Positions 18,526 through 28,800 of a stretch of DNA of 64,000 bases are shown in pieces. Position 1 is the first letter of the stretch. Each line of letters starts with the position of its first letter. The notes below the pieces were generated by a model, which worked only from the letters and a program-made list of their open reading frames with translations, searched no databases and was not told where the DNA came from. The stretch lies in assembly GCA_041918175.1 (NCBI GenBank), contig JAYRWE010000094.1, forward strand, positions 372,001 to 436,000, read 5' to 3'. The DNA is from JABWAN01 sp041918175. Lineage in GTDB: Bacteria; Zhuqueibacterota; Zhuqueibacteria; Zhuqueibacterales; Zhuqueibacteraceae. The translations under genes were made by a program, and so were the position numbers.

Positions 18526-19173
18526 TCAATTATCAGACAATGCCTTCACCGAAATCGCACCGGCACTGCCCATAATCAAAGCCGTGTGGCTCGTGGAAAC
18601 CGTCAACGGCGTGGATGCCAACACCACGTCTTTGCCCGCCTCTTTCACTTCGATGACGTATGCACCCGCCGTGGCGACTTTGTAACCCGTGTCGCCTTTG
18701 TAGCCCAAGCTTTCGCTTGCCAGCGTATCAGTGCCTGCAATCACGCGCACATCAACGCTCACACCGGGGCTGAGATTCAACACGCGCACGGCAAGATTCG
18801 GCGTGTCAAAAATTCTGCGCTCAGTAACGCGCAAGAACTCACGCGCCGCGCCGCCCACGCTGGGCAGCAACGCCACGGTGCCGCGCAAATCCGTAGACAT
18901 GGCGACGAACTGCCTTTCGCCGTTTGATAACACGACTTCGCGACTGCCCGCAGGAAATTGTTTGTACGCCAAACTATTCCCGAAAGCCAAATCGCCCTGG
19001 GCCGCGCCATCAACCGAGACTTGAACATTGCCCAACTCCGGTGCGGCATGCACGAAGCGAAACTCCGAAAGCACGTCGGGCGTCGTCGGGCCGGTGGAAG
19101 GCACCTCCGCGCAACTCCACAACAAAGCTGCGGAGCATACGCTGAGAATCAGCTTCGAGGCTTTCAAGCTCAT
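18526..19173 (-). CDS. DUF4397 domain lipoprotein
   Basis: This 215-residue lipoprotein has a signal ending LLWSCAEV (Cys21). The mature part is two related beta-sandwich halves: FRFVHAAPELGNVQVSVDG and LAVRVLNLSPGVSVDVRV, the repeated starts typical of DUF4397. The start at 19173 is set by AGGAG 5 nt upstream; the open frame continues to 19347 without a signal. Such proteins are surface or periplasmic and of unknown function. It opens the block that includes the TonB receptor (84 nt to the receptor start). Confidence 0.88.
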   Translation of the reverse strand: MSLKASKLILSVCSAALLWSCAEVPSTGPTTPDVLSEFRFVHAAPELGNVQVSVDGAAQGDLAFGNSLAYKQFPAGSREVVLSNGERQFVAMSTDLRGTVALLPSVGGAAREFLRVTERRIFDTPNLAVRVLNLSPGVSVDVRVIAGTDTLASESLGYKGDTGYKVATAGAYVIEVKEAGKDVVLASTPLTVSTSHTALIMGSAGAISVKALSDN

Positions 19174-19903
19174 GAACTCTCCTTTCTGCTTGATGAAATA
19201 AGTCATTGCCGCGCAAGCCAGGCACAATGCCGCAGGAAAAGCTGCGCGCCGCGCGCATTGCTGTTTGGGCTTTAGGAAAGGCGCAACCATCTCGCGCTCA
19301 CAGCAAACGCAGCTTTGCCACGGCAGTGCTTGACTTGCAGACGACAATTTGTGGGAGTAAAAAAAATCAGAAAGGCGTTTAAAGGAAGGATAGCACGAAG
19401 GGGAAAAGAGCTTGCCTTTGGATAACGGCGAAGCTATCTTTTGTTGGTTTGTGAAAGGGCTATCTCATGCCTTTTACGCCGGCTCGGTGAGAGTTGCCGC
19501 TCTCATCGAGCTTTTTATTTGGGGACAACTTTGTTGGGCGCCAGCGCCACCTCCTTCTCATTAAAATGAGTTTTGCATCTCATCTCTTGGGCTAATGCGC
19601 TTCAAAAAACCACTGCGCTATTTTTCGCAAACGAAGTGCCAGTGCGTTTGAGCCGCGATTATCAACGCCAAAACAGCTTTTTCTCTATCTAAAACGCAAA
19701 GCAAGACTTTTTTAGTGCAGGACTTTGCATTGTCACAGTGCATGCTTATGCATGTTTCCGGTGAAGCGCGACTATTGCGCGAGATAATGAAAAGAAAAAG
19801 GCGAGACCGTCTTACGGAGTTCAGACAGAGGAAGGTTGCAAGAAGTTTAAGCTTTTTTTACGAATGGATTTTTTTTGTGCATGAAGCATAAAATTGTCCG
19901 CTT
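19174..19903. other. 730-bp gene-free stretch
   Basis: No convincing ORF is present. It should carry the promoter and leader of the surface block that begins at 19173. It contains one strong hairpin (19482-19511) and several A/T-rich runs near 19840-19880. I compared the minus strand by eye with common riboswitch cores (TPP, cobalamin, c-di-GMP, glycine) and found no match. Confidence 0.5.
19482..19517. terminator. hairpin with T-run, possible terminator or leader element
   Basis: gctcggtgagag (19482-19493) pairs with ctctcatcgagc (19500-19511) with one G-T wobble, followed on the plus strand by TTTTTATTT. There is no plus-strand gene upstream, so it may end an unseen small RNA or, read from the minus strand, be a structured leader about 310 nt before the DUF4397 gene. 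Confidence 0.5.
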
Positions 19904-20707
19904 TTAACGCAATTCGGACAGCCATGCGTGCGGATGGACACACAGCACTTCCGGCAGATGCTTGCGCACGCGGCGCAGGCGAGTCATTTTTCTTTGAAAC
20001 CGTGCTTCGTCATTTGCCTGCCAAGAGAATTGATACGCATCACGCAAGCGCGGCGGCAGCAGCCCCAAACCGAAATCGCGCATGAGCAGCGTCACCGGGC
20101 GTAAGCGGCGCGCCGCGAAGAGCGCATCAACGATTCGTCGCGCGTCCGCGCCGACGAGTAAACGCTCGCTTGCAAGCATGTCTGCCATGTACGATTCAAA
20201 CGCGCGATATCCTTGCGGCATCGTTGGCGCAGAGATGCCAAACCACTCTGCGACGCGCTTGCTCTCTTCGAAATATTCTTCCTTCTCCGCGGGCAACAAT
20301 GGCGCAATCATATTTTCATAAGCCACCCATGCCGAGTCGATCAACGTGGCCAACACCCACAGCTTCAATTCCGGATCATGTGCGTGATAGCAACAGCCCG
20401 CGGGATACATGCCAATCGCGTTTTGCAAACGCCCCTGCACGCGCGCGTGGCAGGCGTGAAAATCTACAAACGCCTTGCGTTGTGCCGACGCATTGCCGAA
20501 AATCACGCACGTCATCACGCGCCACGTGCGCCACAAACGCCGCAGCGGAGCTTGCTCGAAGTTGCTATGCTCTGCCACGCCCGCGGCCACAAGCGGATGC
20601 GCAAGTTCCAGCAGCAACGCCCGCCCGCCCGCAAGATTGATGAGCCATTCGCGATTCACGCGTTGAAAGACTGTCATAAGAGAAAAATTTCGAGAAGAGT
20701 TTTTCAT
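19904..20707 (-). CDS. DUF2236 (MpaB/latex-clearing-type) oxygenase-like protein
   Basis: This protein of about 267 residues begins with the family pattern VNREWLINLAGGRALLLELAHPLVAAGVAEHS and continues with TWRVMTCVIFGNA, HARVQG and ELKLWVLATLIDSA, all typical of DUF2236. Characterised relatives (Lcp rubber oxygenase, MpaB') bind heme b; the heme role here is inferred. The start is uncertain: ATGs at 20719, 20707 and 20677. The first falls inside a palindromic repeat, so I use 20707. It follows uppS by 42 nt; a link to isoprenoid metabolism is only positional. Confidence 0.8.
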   Translation of the reverse strand: MKNSSRNFSLMTVFQRVNREWLINLAGGRALLLELAHPLVAAGVAEHSNFEQAPLRRLWRTWRVMTCVIFGNASAQRKAFVDFHACHARVQGRLQNAIGMYPAGCCYHAHDPELKLWVLATLIDSAWVAYENMIAPLLPAEKEEYFEESKRVAEWFGISAPTMPQGYRAFESYMADMLASERLLVGADARRIVDALFAARRLRPVTLLMRDFGLGLLPPRLRDAYQFSWQANDEARFQRKMTRLRRVRKHLPEVLCVHPHAWLSELR

Positions 20708-20713
20708 AAAAAA

Positions 20714-20733
20714 AGCCACGGTCGAGCCGTGGC
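20714..20733. repeat. copy of the agccacgg palindrome
   Basis: Arms agccacgg and ccgtggct surround a short centre (tcgag). This is a variant of the element found three times near 3.5 kb. It lies between uppS and the DUF2236 gene on the same transcript. Confidence 0.8.
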
Positions 20734-20749
20734 TGAACGAATAAAAATT

Positions 20750-21508
20750 TCACGCCGCTTTTGCCATCACCTCATGCAACGGCTTGCCGCGCACTACACT
20801 GCCGAAACGGCGCTCGCGATGTTGAAATTCGAGCACGGCATTTTCCAAATCTTTGGCGGTAAACTCCGGCCATTTGCGCTGCGTGAAATACAGCTCGGCA
20901 TACGCACATTCCCACAACATAAAATCACTCAAGCGCTGCTCGCCGCCGGTGCGAATCAATAGATCGACGTCGGGCGCGAGGATACTCGGATGATAAATTT
21001 CCGAAAGCGCGCGCGACAGACTCTCGCGCGAAATCTCGCCGTGCTTTTGGCAATGCTGCGCCGCGGTGAGAATCGCATCGCGACTCGAATAATCCACGGC
21101 GAGGCGCAAATGCACGGTGCGGCCGGCCGCGGTGTCCGCTTCAAACTTCGCAACCGCCTCTTGCAAAACTTCCGGCAAGCGATCGCGGCGGCCAATCACG
21201 CTCACGCGCACACCGTTTTCAATGCAGCGCGCGGTCTCGCCGCGAATGTAGTATTGAAACAACTGCATAAGCCCGCCCACTTCGCGCGCGGGCCGTTTCC
21301 AATTATCCGAAGAGAACGCATAGAGCGTCAACGTCTTGATGCCCAAGTTGGGGCAGGCTTCCAAAACCTCGCGCACCACTTCCGCGCCGGCGCGATGGCC
21401 CGAGAAACGCGGCCGGCCCATGGCATTGGCCCAGCGCCCATTGCCATCCATAATGATCGCGACATGCAAGCCGCTGTTGGTTTTGAGTTGTGCTGTGTTG
21501 TTCGTCAT
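20750..21508 (-). CDS. uppS: isoprenyl (undecaprenyl) diphosphate synthase
   Basis: This 252-residue cis-prenyltransferase condenses farnesyl diphosphate with isopentenyl diphosphate to form the lipid carrier for cell-wall synthesis. The catalytic Asp21 is in IIMDGNGRWA. GHRAGAEVVRE and YAFSSDNWKRP are the conserved blocks for IPP and FPP binding, and RTGGEQRLSDF, ending in WECAYAELYFTQRKWPEF, is the C-terminal signature. A Gly replaces the usual Ser in RTSGE. AAGGTGA precedes the ATG by about 6 nt. The length is normal. Confidence 0.97.
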   Translation of the reverse strand: MTNNTAQLKTNSGLHVAIIMDGNGRWANAMGRPRFSGHRAGAEVVREVLEACPNLGIKTLTLYAFSSDNWKRPAREVGGLMQLFQYYIRGETARCIENGVRVSVIGRRDRLPEVLQEAVAKFEADTAAGRTVHLRLAVDYSSRDAILTAAQHCQKHGEISRESLSRALSEIYHPSILAPDVDLLIRTGGEQRLSDFMLWECAYAELYFTQRKWPEFTAKDLENAVLEFQHRERRFGSVVRGKPLHEVMAKAA

Positions 21509-21598
21509 TGCAGTTCACCTTGTGTTTTAATTTTGCAGCATATCGTCCGAATTATTTTTTTGTCTTGTGGAATGTGGGATAATGTGATCGTCGAACTA

Positions 21599-21744
21599 AG
21601 TGCGCGTCTGAAAATTACTTCCCGAAATCGCCGTAGTCCCCGCCCCCTTGTGGGGCGTTGATGGAACACAGAAATTTCATTGTTCCACCATCCGCCCACA
21701 AGGGGGCGGGGACTACGATGGCGCGGGAAGTTATTTTTAGATGA
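21599..21744. repeat. 146-bp long-hairpin element, copy 1
   Basis: The terminal parts gaaaattacttcccg and cgggaagttattttt are inverted. Inside, cgtagtccccgcccccttgtgggg is matched by its complement ending cggggactacg, so nearly the whole unit folds on itself; the loop includes ggaaca/tgttcc. A second copy in the same orientation is at 62207-62350 with about 90 percent identity by eye. It has no coding capacity. It is intergenic, between a small membrane protein gene and uppS, and fits a MITE. Confidence 0.9.
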
Positions 21745-21747
21745 CCC

Positions 21748-22113
21748 CTAAGCAGGCTTTCCCATTCTGCGCAGTAACACGCCCAGTGCAATGCCAATGG
21801 TTGATACGAGGAACGTGAACAGCGCCAGCAACAAGATCGAGGTGAAGGTATTGGGATGCAGTGTATCGGGCAGGCCAAGCCCTTGCTTGATCAGATGCGC
21901 CGAGGGTATACAGAGCCACGCGGGAATTGCCAACAGTCCGCCGCGCCAACCCCATGTTGCTCCGGCCGTGCCATTAAGCAGAAGGAGCAATGCCACAATT
22001 GCGATTGGGCTGATTTCTCCTCCGAAAGCGAAATTATCTATCGCGGCTATGACAACGCCGGCGCCGAACCCCAAAGCCAGGAGTCGCGCGAGACTCGGAT
22101 TTTTAACGTTCAT
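21748..22113 (-). CDS. conserved hypothetical membrane protein
   Basis: This 121-residue protein has four hydrophobic segments. The motif LPDTLHPNTFTSIL followed by a final helix and GVLLRRM recurs in a small family of uncharacterised four-helix proteins from many bacteria. The start at 22113 has GGAG 8 nt upstream; an upstream ATG at 22188 lacks one. No function is known. It is divergent from the STAND regulator gene, with a 122-bp shared control region. Confidence 0.75.
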   Translation of the reverse strand: MNVKNPSLARLLALGFGAGVVIAAIDNFAFGGEISPIAIVALLLLLNGTAGATWGWRGGLLAIPAWLCIPSAHLIKQGLGLPDTLHPNTFTSILLLALFTFLVSTIGIALGVLLRRMGKPA

Positions 22114-22235
22114 GCGATGATCTCCACAATAAAATTCTTGCATCTGCACGGCTGATTCTTTATGCTCACCGCGTTTTGCGTGAACCAATATAAACTAAAG
22201 CGCTTGGAGATACATGAGCGCGATCTGAGATATTT

Positions 22236-25001
22236 ATGAGCAATCACGGCCTGAGCATGCACAATTCTGAAATCCGCGGCTATCGGTTCGAAGATTATCA
22301 TTTAGATGTTCGCAATCGCGAGCTGCGCCGAGGCAACGAGACGCTTGCGCTCAACACAAAGTATTTCGACGTATTGCACTTGCTCGTGCGCGAGCAAGGC
22401 CGGTTGGTGGAGAAGCAGAAAATTTTTGAGGAAGTGTGGGAAGGCGTTATTGTAACCGATGCGGCGCTCACGCAATGTATCAAAGACATTCGCAAGCTTT
22501 TGCATGACGAGGTGGGAAACCCGCGTTTCATCAAAACCGTGCCCAAGCATGGCTATATGTTCATCGGCTCGGTCATAGCGTTGAACGGCGAGACTTCCAC
22601 TTTGGCGGCGACTTACCTCCCTCCGGCTCCGCTCTCCTCTCGCCCGTACAAATTTCTCGACTACTATACCGAGCAGGACGCCGCGCTGTTCTTTGGCCGC
22701 GAGGCGGAAGTCGAGATCATCACTTCGCAAATTCTCACGCATCGTTCTTTTATTTTGCATGGGCGCTCCGGCGCGGGCAAAAGTTCGCTCTTGCGCGCGG
22801 GATTGATGCCCAAGTTGAAAGCCCATGGGCACGAGGTGTTCGTGCTCCGCTGTTTTGCGCCGCCTTTGGCGCAGATGCGACAAGCGCTACAGGCCGCGAC
22901 GACTCCGGCTTCGAATTTGGACCAAGAACTGGCTGCGCTGATTTTGCGGCTGGAAGAAAAAAAGGGGGCGCGCTCGGTGATCTTTTTATTGGATCAATTC
23001 GAAGAGCTTTTCTTCTTGCTGGATGAAACGCCCCGGCGCGATTTTATCCGCGCGCTGGCCGAGCTTTATGCGCATGAAAATTTGCCCGTGCATTTCGTCT
23101 TTGCGATTCGCGAAGACCTGCTCGCCGAAATGAGCCAGCTTAAAACCGCGCTGCCGGAAATTTTTCATCATGAATATCGCCTCAAACGCCTCAGCCTGGA
23201 GCAAGCCGGTCGCGCGATTATTGAACCCGCGAAAGCCGCAGGCTGCATGTGGGAGCCGGCGCTCGTGGAGAAAATTCTCGCAGATTTGCGCGACGGCGAA
23301 AGCGTGGATCCGCCGCAACTGCAAATCGTTTGTGACCGGCTTTATGATGCGCGCGAGCGCGCAGGTTTTGTGTCGCTGGCGGCTTATGAAAAACTGGGCA
23401 CCGCCGCGCAGATTCTGACCAACTATCTCGAACGCGTATTGCAGCGCTTCAACACGGAAGATCTAAATCTAGCCAAAGAGCTTTTGACAGCCCTCATCTC
23501 CGCCGAAGCGCAACGGTTGGTGCTGCGCGTTGCGGAAGTGCTCGCGCGTGTGGCTAGGCAGACGCAACAGAGCACGGAACGCCTCAAACATTTATTGGAA
23601 GAGTTGGCGCGTGCGCGCATCGTACGCTTCCGCAATCATGGCGGCGAAGGTTGGCTGGAGCTGGCGCATGATTTTTTGCTGCCCGAAATTTCGCGCTGGC
23701 TCACGGCAGAGGCTTATGCACTCAAACGCGCGCGCGGCGTGCTCGAACGCGCCTTGGAAAATTATCGTGAGCATCAATTGCTTTTGGATCATGATGCGCT
23801 GCGGCTGTTAATGCCGTTCGGCACGCAACTCGGTTTGAGCGGCGAAGAAGCGGATGTGTTGCTCACGAGCGTGCTCAATCGCGCGCAAGCCGTGCCGGCC
23901 TGGCTCGTGCAGGCCGCACCCTCGGCAGCAGCCCTCACACTTGCGGCGGGCGCGAGTTCGGAAACACAAGTGCGTTTGCGCGTGATTGAAGCGTGCGGCT
24001 TATTGCAAACCGATTCGGCGCAACACATGTTGCGGGAGCTGGCATTGTGGGATCGCGAATATGTCGTGCGCCGCAAAGCCGCGTTGGCATTGTCTGAGAT
24101 TTCACCCGCGACTGTGGAGCGCACGCTTACTTCACCCCGCGCCGAGGAAAAGCTGAGCTGGTTGCGCCAAAGCGTGAGTCTCGCTTTCATTCGCGATCAC
24201 GAGGCCAAGCTCGTTCGTCTCGCACAGCATCCGCTCGCCTTGCGCGGCTTAATTTTGCTGCAACTGCTTTTGCTCCGCTGGCATCGGCATCGCGAAGAAA
24301 TCATGCGGCAAGGTGTGGGCGGCATGCTCGGCGCAGTAGCCGGCGGCGCGATTGGCGGCATGTTGCTCGGCATGAGCCTCGCTTGGATACGGCAGACCAC
24401 AATCTTGCAAGGCGTATCGATCGTCATCGTGCTCGTGTGCCTTGCAGTGATCGTGAGCGGCTTCGGCGGCATGGGCGTGAGCTTCGGCATGTTGCTGGTT
24501 GATCGCGTCACGTTTCGACATAGCCGCTGGTGGGCGGTGCTCGGCGCGGCGTGCGGCGGCGCGTTCATTGGCGGGTTGGCGAATTGGTTGAGCGGCGATA
24601 TTTACAACGCACTCTTTGGCCGCGAGCTGCACAATTTGACGGGCGCGCTCGAAGGCGCACTCATTGGCGCGGGGTTCGCGTTGGGCGTGCGTCTGCTCGA
24701 AAGCCTCAAGGCGACCTCGTGCGCGTGGCAACGCGTGCTCATGGCCGCGTGCGGTGCGTTGTGCGCGAGCATTGTGGTTTCTCTGCTCGACGGCAATCTC
24801 TTCACCGGCAGTTTGGCGATAGTTACGGATTCGTTTAGTAGCTCGCAATTGCAAATCGAATCGCTCTCAGTGTGGTTTGGCGAAGCGCCGCTGGGGCGCA
24901 CCACGCTCATGATCATCAGCGCGCTGGAAGCTCTGCTGTTCGGCGCTACCGTGTGCACCGGCATGGAGCTCGCGCGGCGCACTCAGACAAAAATATCGTA
25001 A
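22236..25001 (+). CDS. winged-helix / STAND-type NTPase / membrane fusion regulator
   Basis: This 921-residue protein has an OmpR/PhoB-type winged helix at residues 14-115 (YHLDVRNRELRRGN ... FIKTVPKHGYMF), which binds DNA. An nSTAND1-like NTPase follows (about 135-500: FFGREAEVE, Walker A GRSGAGKSS at 176-184, Walker B VIFLLDQFEEL around 248-258). HEAT-like helices come next (about 590-700), and the C-terminal third holds six or more hydrophobic, Gly-rich segments. CadC/ToxR-like membrane regulators share the first part, but here the NTPase module stands between DNA-binding and membrane regions. It may be an ATP-gated one-component sensor. The ATG has only a weak GAGAT upstream. Confidence 0.85.
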   Translation: MSNHGLSMHNSEIRGYRFEDYHLDVRNRELRRGNETLALNTKYFDVLHLLVREQGRLVEKQKIFEEVWEGVIVTDAALTQCIKDIRKLLHDEVGNPRFIKTVPKHGYMFIGSVIALNGETSTLAATYLPPAPLSSRPYKFLDYYTEQDAALFFGREAEVEIITSQILTHRSFILHGRSGAGKSSLLRAGLMPKLKAHGHEVFVLRCFAPPLAQMRQALQAATTPASNLDQELAALILRLEEKKGARSVIFLLDQFEELFFLLDETPRRDFIRALAELYAHENLPVHFVFAIREDLLAEMSQLKTALPEIFHHEYRLKRLSLEQAGRAIIEPAKAAGCMWEPALVEKILADLRDGESVDPPQLQIVCDRLYDARERAGFVSLAAYEKLGTAAQILTNYLERVLQRFNTEDLNLAKELLTALISAEAQRLVLRVAEVLARVARQTQQSTERLKHLLEELARARIVRFRNHGGEGWLELAHDFLLPEISRWLTAEAYALKRARGVLERALENYREHQLLLDHDALRLLMPFGTQLGLSGEEADVLLTSVLNRAQAVPAWLVQAAPSAAALTLAAGASSETQVRLRVIEACGLLQTDSAQHMLRELALWDREYVVRRKAALALSEISPATVERTLTSPRAEEKLSWLRQSVSLAFIRDHEAKLVRLAQHPLALRGLILLQLLLLRWHRHREEIMRQGVGGMLGAVAGGAIGGMLLGMSLAWIRQTTILQGVSIVIVLVCLAVIVSGFGGMGVSFGMLLVDRVTFRHSRWWAVLGAACGGAFIGGLANWLSGDIYNALFGRELHNLTGALEGALIGAGFALGVRLLESLKATSCAWQRVLMAACGALCASIVVSLLDGNLFTGSLAIVTDSFSSSQLQIESLSVWFGEAPLGRTTLMIISALEALLFGATVCTGMELARRTQTKIS

Positions 25002-25084
25002 GCACCACGCATCGTTTCAGTTTCAACACTGCCCTTGCTCCTTGCGCGCAAGCAATGTAATGCTCAACAAGCAACGAGAACCCC

Positions 25085-25546
25085 ATGTCAGGCAAACTTG
25101 AAGCAATATGGCTCAAGCGCGGCAAAGGCGCGCCGATGGATGCCCAGGAGCGCGCCCAACTTGTCGCGGGGCGCGGCCTTTTGAATAACGCGAATCAAGG
25201 CGGCAAACGGCAAGTGACCATCATTGCGCAAGAGCGTTGGCAAGAGTTGCTGCACGAACTCGGCGCGCACCTTCCGCCACAAACGCGCCGCGCGAATCTC
25301 ATGCTCCGCGGCATTGACTTGAGCCACAGTCGAGGCCGCGTTTTAGTCATTGGCGTTTGCCGGTTGCTCATTCACGGCGAGACGCGCCCCTGCGAACAAA
25401 TGGAAGCTGCCTGCCCAGGCTTGCAAGAAGCGATGCGCCGCAACTGGGGCGGCGGCGTGTTCGCGGAAGTGTTGGACTCGGGTGAAATTTTCCTCGGCGC
25501 GCACGTCGCTTGGCAAGCGCAACCCGCCACGATGGTCGCCGATTAA
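25085..25546 (+). CDS. MOSC domain-containing protein
   Basis: This 153-residue protein is a stand-alone MOSC domain. Visible blocks are TRRANLMLRGIDLSHSRGR, a C-terminal conserved Cys in ETRPCEQM, GLQEAM and GGGVFAEVLDSGEIFLG. MOSC proteins handle molybdenum cofactor sulfur or reductions with Moco (YiiM/YuaD type). The length is typical of the small YiiM-like members. It begins 83 nt after the STAND regulator and may share its transcript. No molybdenum genes are near. Confidence 0.85.
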   Translation: MSGKLEAIWLKRGKGAPMDAQERAQLVAGRGLLNNANQGGKRQVTIIAQERWQELLHELGAHLPPQTRRANLMLRGIDLSHSRGRVLVIGVCRLLIHGETRPCEQMEAACPGLQEAMRRNWGGGVFAEVLDSGEIFLGAHVAWQAQPATMVAD

Positions 25547-25854
25547 GCGCCACTTTTTTTATCGCACCACTTCTGCGCCAGCACGCGCGCGTGGGTAATA
25601 CTCTCACATCTGCTGCTCTTTTTTCCTCCAGGCTGAACGCAATAGCGACAATCAAAAATTGTCGTTGCCTCCTGTGCAGCATGCTCATCTGCGCAAGGCG
25701 GCGCAAGCATTTTTCCGGGGATTGCGCATCACATTGCCGTTCCGCTGATTCCACCTCACACTTTCATTCTCAACGTCAAATTTCCGTTTCCGCTTCGACA
25801 CGGAAGGTCGGGCTTCAACATGAACGCGCCTTGCGCGCACCGAAAGGATATTGC
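25547..25854. other. 308-bp intergenic stretch before the mosaic gene
   Basis: The frame of the following gene stays open across this stretch, but no start there has a ribosome site and the peptide is not a signal sequence. I therefore treat it as non-coding leader or promoter space. Pyrimidine-rich tracts are visible, and no hairpin stands out. Confidence 0.5.
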
Positions 25855-28800
25855 ATGTTGCTTGCTTCGCAACCTTCGCGGCAAAACTTTTTTTTGCTCG
25901 CTTGCTTTTCCCTCATTTTGCTCCATTGCTCTGTTTCCGCTCAAACGTTGCGCTTTCAAGACGTGACCTCTGCCGCGCGCGTTTCCACGCCGAACGATAT
26001 TAACGGTTATGGTCATGGCGTGGCCGCGGGCGATTTCAATAACGACGGCTTGCCGGATATCTACGTCGTCAATTACACCGCGCTCAATGCGCTCTTTCTC
26101 AACAACGGCAACGGCACGTTTGACGATGCCGCCGCTTCCGCCAACGTCGCACAAACCACCGCACTCGAGGATCGCGGCGTCGCCGCGGCCGATTATGACA
26201 ACGACGGCGATCTCGATCTCTACATTGCCACCGCGGCGAGCGCGAATAAAATTTTATATCGCAACAACGGCAACGGCACGTTTTCCGATGCAACGAATGG
26301 CGCGGGCTTGTCGGACTACGGTCTGCAAGGCCAGGGCGTGTCATGGGGCGATTACGACGGCGACGGCAACCTCGACCTTTTTCTATGCAGCTTTGATCAA
26401 GCTTTCAAGCTTTATCGTCAAAACAGCAATCACACTTTCGACGAAGTCTCTTCAAGCGTCGGTTTAGAAGGTTCCCAACAAAGCGTGCAAGCCGTGTTCT
26501 TCGATTTCGATCTCGACAACGATCTCGATATTTTTGTGGGACGCGGCACGGGCTATCCCAATCGTCTATTTGTCAATAACGGCAACGGAGAGTTTGAAGA
26601 AGAGAGCGCGAGCCGTAATCTCTCCGATCCCGCGCCGCATGCACAGGGCATTGCCGTGGGCGATTACGACAACGACGGCGATCTCGATTTATACATGTGT
26701 GATGATCGCGGTCCGAACCGATTGTATCGCAACGACGACGGCATATTTAGCGAAGTGGCAGCGCAAGCCGGCGTCGCCGATGCGAGCCGCAGCCTCGGTT
26801 GCACGTTCGCGGATTTTGACAACGACGGTTGGCTCGATCTCTATGTCACCAACTTCGGCGCGAATCGTTTGTATCGCAACAACGGCAACGGCACATTCAC
26901 GGATCAATCGAGCGCTTCGGGCGCGGATAATGCGAGCCGCGGTTATGGCAGCGCAGTGTTGGATTATGATAGCGACGGGTTGCTCGACATTTTCTTCAGC
27001 AATTCCGGGCAGAATAGCAATCTCTTGCGCAATACAACCGCCACGAGCAACAAGTGGCTCAAGTTTACACTGCGCGGTGTGAGCAGCAATCGCAACGGCA
27101 TTGGCGCGCGCGTGCTCGTAACCGCGGGCGGCAACATGCAAACGCAGCAATTGCTCGCGGGCTATGCCATGGTTTCCGGCGGCGGCGATTTGACTTTGCA
27201 TTTCGGTTTGGCGAACAACAACACCGCCGCGCGTGTGGAAGTGATTTGGCCCTCAGGCACGCGCGACGTATTGACGAACGTAGCCGCAAATCAAGCGCTC
27301 ACCATTGTAGAAGGCAGCCATTCTTCCGGCGACAACACGGCGCCGATCATTACAAACGTTGCGGCTTCTAATCTAACCAACAACAGCGCGACGATTACGT
27401 GGAGCACGAATGAAGCGAGCGACACGCAAGTGGAGTATGGCGCGAGCACGAACTATGGCTCGCTCTCGACGCTCAACACAGTGCTCGTCACGGCACACAG
27501 CGTTGCGCTTACGGGCTTGAATGCGAGCACCACATATCATTATCGCGTGCGCTCGAAAGATGCGGCAGGCAATCTCGCGGTGAGCAACAACTTCACTTTC
27601 TCGACGCTCGCGAACAGCGGCGGCACGGGCGTTATTCTCTCCGATAATTTCAACAGCACCACGCTCAACCCAGGCAATTGGCACAAAGGCACGAACAGCG
27701 GCAATCAAACCGTGGTAGCGAACAATGCGCTTGAGTTGCGCTCCAACAGCACGCAATCCGGCTGGGTTGTGACGAAGCAAAGCTACGCCGCGCGCAACAC
27801 CACGGTGAGCGTCAAAATCACGCAAGCCAACGACGACGGCGCGCTCGGCATGTCGCCGACTTATCAAGCTGGCGCGAGTGACGGAATTTACAACGAAGCG
27901 AAATGGTATCGTTTTTATGTGTTCCGCGAAGGCGGCACAAATTATCGTTTGTATGTCGAATGGAAAAAAAGCGGCGTCCCCGACGGCTTTGATGTGACCG
28001 GCAATATGATCATCACCAGCGCAGTCTATCTCCGGCTCCGTTTTGATGAAACGAAAATTTACTTTGAAGCCTCGCTCGACAATGTGAATTGGAGCACGAA
28101 ACATAGCGAGACGTTTGGCTTGCCGGGTAATACTTTGGATTCGAAGTTTTATTATGAGCTTGCCGCTTCGCGCACGCCGAGCAAAGGCGTGCTGATCGTT
28201 GATGATTTCTCCATCGTCGGCCCCGGCGCGCCAGTTGACACCCAAGCGCCCGTCATTAGCAATGTCGTGAGCAGCGGTATTACGACTTCCTCCGCAACCA
28301 TCACGTGGAGCACGAACGAAGCGAGCGACACGCAAGTGGAGTATGGCGCGACCACAAGCTATGGCGCGCTCTCCACGCTCAATCCCGCGCTCGTGACCGG
28401 GCACAGCGTTGCGCTCACTGGCCTCACGGCGAACACGACATATCATTATCGCGTGCGTTCCAAAGATGCTGCGGGCAATCTTGCGCTCGGCAGCGATTTC
28501 ACTTTTCAAACCAGCCCCGTCACCGGCGGAACGATTACGCGAACGATCATCAACGATTCCCTCAACGGAAATACGCTCGGCGCTCGCACCGGCGGGCAAT
28601 TTGAAAACAGCGGCGGCTGGCGCGTGACCACGCCCAACGATATGCTCGTGTATGATTTGGGCACGTATGTCGAAAGCGGCGCGCTCGAAATCGAGTTGAG
28701 CAATTTTCGCCCGACCGTGCAGAACAGTCACAACCGCCATCACTTCTTGAGCATGTTCCGTTCGCCGTGGGGCAATCATCATCCGCAGGAAAACGTCGAG

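Noticed and set aside
19174..19903. Riboswitch upstream of the DUF4397 gene
   Set aside because: No match by eye to common riboswitch cores; only a simple hairpin is evident.
25510..25854. Extension of the 3027-residue protein upstream to 25510
   Set aside because: No ribosome site is seen there, the peptide is not a signal sequence, and the ATG at 25855 has AAAGGA and a clear signal peptide; the upstream frame also overlaps the MOSC gene.
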